16,778 nucleotides of DNA from Alphaproteobacteria bacterium UBA4588 (GTDB lineage Bacteria > Pseudomonadota > Alphaproteobacteria > Puniceispirillales > Puniceispirillaceae): NCBI GenBank assembly GCA_002387605.1, contig DGJU01000037.1, positions 1,899 to 18,676 of the forward strand. Reading direction: 5' to 3'. The position numbers and the translations under genes are program-made. Under the pieces are notes generated by a model. That model was given only the letters and a program-made list of their open reading frames with translations, searched no databases and was not told the origin of the DNA. Positions 15,621 to 16,778 of this stretch are shown piece by piece. Each line of letters begins with the position of its first letter. Positions within the stretch are counted from its first letter, which is position 1.

Positions 15621-16400
15621 TCATCTCTGGCCGGTCATTTCTGGGCTAAGGGGCATAGCGCCGCCCTCTGTTGCTTGTTTCAGACGGGTAAATTCGGCTT
15701 CATCAATCTGAAAGAATTTTACCCTATCGCCGGGGCGAAACATAATTGGCTCGGCGCGTGCTGGATCGAATAAGGGGACAGGCATTTTGCCAATCAGGTT
15801 CCAGCCGCCTGGACTATCAAGCGGGTAGATGGTTGTCTGTCCCATCGCAATCCCAACACTACCTTGGGGTACATGTGTGCGTGGCGCAGACCGCCGGGGA
15901 AGTGAAAGAGAGGCATCAACGCCGGTAAGATATCCACTGCCGGGCAGAAAGCCCATAATCGCAACTTCAAGCTCATTGGCAAGATGGCGGGTAATAACCT
16001 CAGCAGGGCTCAGCCCTGTTCGGCGTGCAACCTCTTCTAGGTCGGGGCCAACATCACTGCCATATAAAACAGGAAGGTGCCATCTGCGCCCCGAAGATGA
16101 GGGGGCATTTTTCTGGCTGCTCATCAGCAGACTTATCTGTGTTTTTAAGTGCTGGGCAGACGTCAGTAGCGGGTCATAATGGATAAGCAGGCTGGTCATC
16201 CCAGGCACAAGGTCTGTTATGCCGTCAATTTTCCCCGCCTCTTTCATTTCGGCAAGACAGGCACTAAGGCTGCGCGCCTGACGCAGTGCAGCAAGGCGCA
16301 CATCATCATCAGGCAGAACATCTGTTGCAGCAGACGCAAAACCACAGAAATCAAGCAACAAGCCTGTATCACCGGCGGGTAGCCAGACAGCACTAGTCAT
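15621..16400 (-). CDS. pxpB: 5-oxoprolinase subunit B
   Basis: A 259-residue member of the PxpB/KipI (allophanate hydrolase subunit 1-like) family, partner of PxpC in 5-oxoprolinase. It shows GDTGLLLDFCG at the N-terminus, VPGMTSLLIHYDP, the core block FLPGSGYLTGVD with PRRSAPRTHVPQGSVGIA, and SPGGWNLIG near residue 202. It is somewhat longer than many family members. The start is set at the ATG at 16400, five bases after AGGAG at 16406-16410; the frame also begins at a GTG at 16415, which precedes that site. The gene is transcribed away from pxpA across a 160-base region, an unusual arrangement because the three subunits are often collinear. Confidence 0.92.
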   Translation of the reverse strand: MTSAVWLPAGDTGLLLDFCGFASAATDVLPDDDVRLAALRQARSLSACLAEMKEAGKIDGITDLVPGMTSLLIHYDPLLTSAQHLKTQISLLMSSQKNAPSSSGRRWHLPVLYGSDVGPDLEEVARRTGLSPAEVITRHLANELEVAIMGFLPGSGYLTGVDASLSLPRRSAPRTHVPQGSVGIAMGQTTIYPLDSPGGWNLIGKMPVPLFDPARAEPIMFRPGDRVKFFQIDEAEFTRLKQATEGGAMPLSPEMTGQR

Positions 16401-16459
16401 TTGTTCTCCTCTCACCTATAAAAAAAGACTCTGGTTCTTGGGTAAAATAGCACAGCATA

Positions 16460-16473
16460 GATCAAAACTGATC
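16460..16473. promoter_or_regulatory. Inverted repeat between pxpB and pxpA, possible operator
   Basis: GATCA-AAAC-TGATC is a perfect 5-base inverted repeat with a 4-base centre near the middle of the 160-base divergent intergenic region, well placed for one regulator to control both directions. The repeat is seen directly; the role is inference, and no regulator gene lies in the window to name a family. Confidence 0.35.
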
Positions 16474-16560
16474 GTGCGATATGGTCGAATATTAGGAAGT
16501 CTTAGCTATGAATAGCAAGCCTTAAACAACAAGAAATAATGGCAGAGGGGATATGATAAA

Positions 16561-16778
16561 ATGGGCAAGTTCAATCTGAATGCAGATATGGCCGAAGGGT
16601 ATGGCCCGTGGCAAATGGGAAATGATGACGGAATGCTTGATGTCATCGGCTCAGCGAACATCGCCTGCGGCTTTCATGCAGGTGATTATAATATTATGGG
16701 CGAAGTCATGCTGAAAGCCGCAGCTAAGGGTGTTGATATCGGCTCACATCCCGGATTTTATGACCTGCACGGGTTTGG
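16561..16778 (+). CDS. pxpA: 5-oxoprolinase subunit A (LamB/YcsF), 5' part
   Basis: The first 72 residues of a LamB/YcsF-family protein, cut by the window edge; the whole family is about 250 residues. It begins with FNLNADMAEGYGPW, then SANIACGFHAGDYNIM near residues 37-52 and IGSHPGFYDLHGF, all standard for PxpA, the subunit thought to act on the 5-oxoproline ring with the PxpBC pair. The ATG follows AGAGGGG at 16544-16550 with a 10-base spacer; an upstream ATG at 16553 is out of frame. It is divergent from pxpB. No disruption is seen in the part present. Confidence 0.93.
   Translation, partial: MGKFNLNADMAEGYGPWQMGNDDGMLDVIGSANIACGFHAGDYNIMGEVMLKAAAKGVDIGSHPGFYDLHGF

Overview
The window carries 13 protein-coding genes, one of them cut by the right edge, packed into short same-strand groups. 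I see no RNA genes, CRISPR arrays, insertion sequences or prophage genes. Base composition is close to half GC, and the gene set fits a heterotrophic Alphaproteobacterium: an Agrobacterium-like uronate dehydrogenase, a Rhodopseudomonas-like haloacetate dehalogenase, and PxpABC. A marine SAR116-type organism is my guess, not something the sequence proves.

Layout. (1) 1-361 is noncoding upstream DNA with a tandem direct repeat. (2) 362-2088 (+) is a two-gene hexuronate oxidation operon: an SMP-30/gluconolactonase-type lactonase and uronate dehydrogenase (udh). (3) 2142-6446 (-) is a four-gene unit, transcribed from a DUF1330 protein through a nitronate-monooxygenase-like flavoprotein and an AMP-forming acyl-CoA ligase to a SABATH-type carboxyl methyltransferase. 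I do not recognise this combination as a described pathway, and it is the best candidate here for something new. (4) 6692-10294 (+) is polyphosphate kinase (ppk) and exopolyphosphatase (ppx), separated by 9 bases, which make and degrade polyphosphate. (5) 10340-16400 (-) reads pxpB, pxpC, a GMC flavoprotein oxidoreductase, a haloacetate dehalogenase-like hydrolase and a gamma-glutamyltransferase-family protein. (6) pxpA starts at 16561 (+), divergent from pxpB, and runs off the right edge.

How they fit together. PxpA, PxpB and PxpC form the ATP-dependent 5-oxoprolinase that opens 5-oxoproline to glutamate. A GGT-family enzyme in the same run suggests gamma-glutamyl or related amide breakdown, but this GGT is atypical (no signal peptide, changed active-site motif). 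The hydrolase keeps every residue I know to matter in fluoroacetate dehalogenase. Several starts were moved from the longest ORF to an internal codon with a clear Shine-Dalgarno sequence. Short inverted repeats lie in both divergent intergenic regions and are candidate operators. No transcription factor is encoded in the window.
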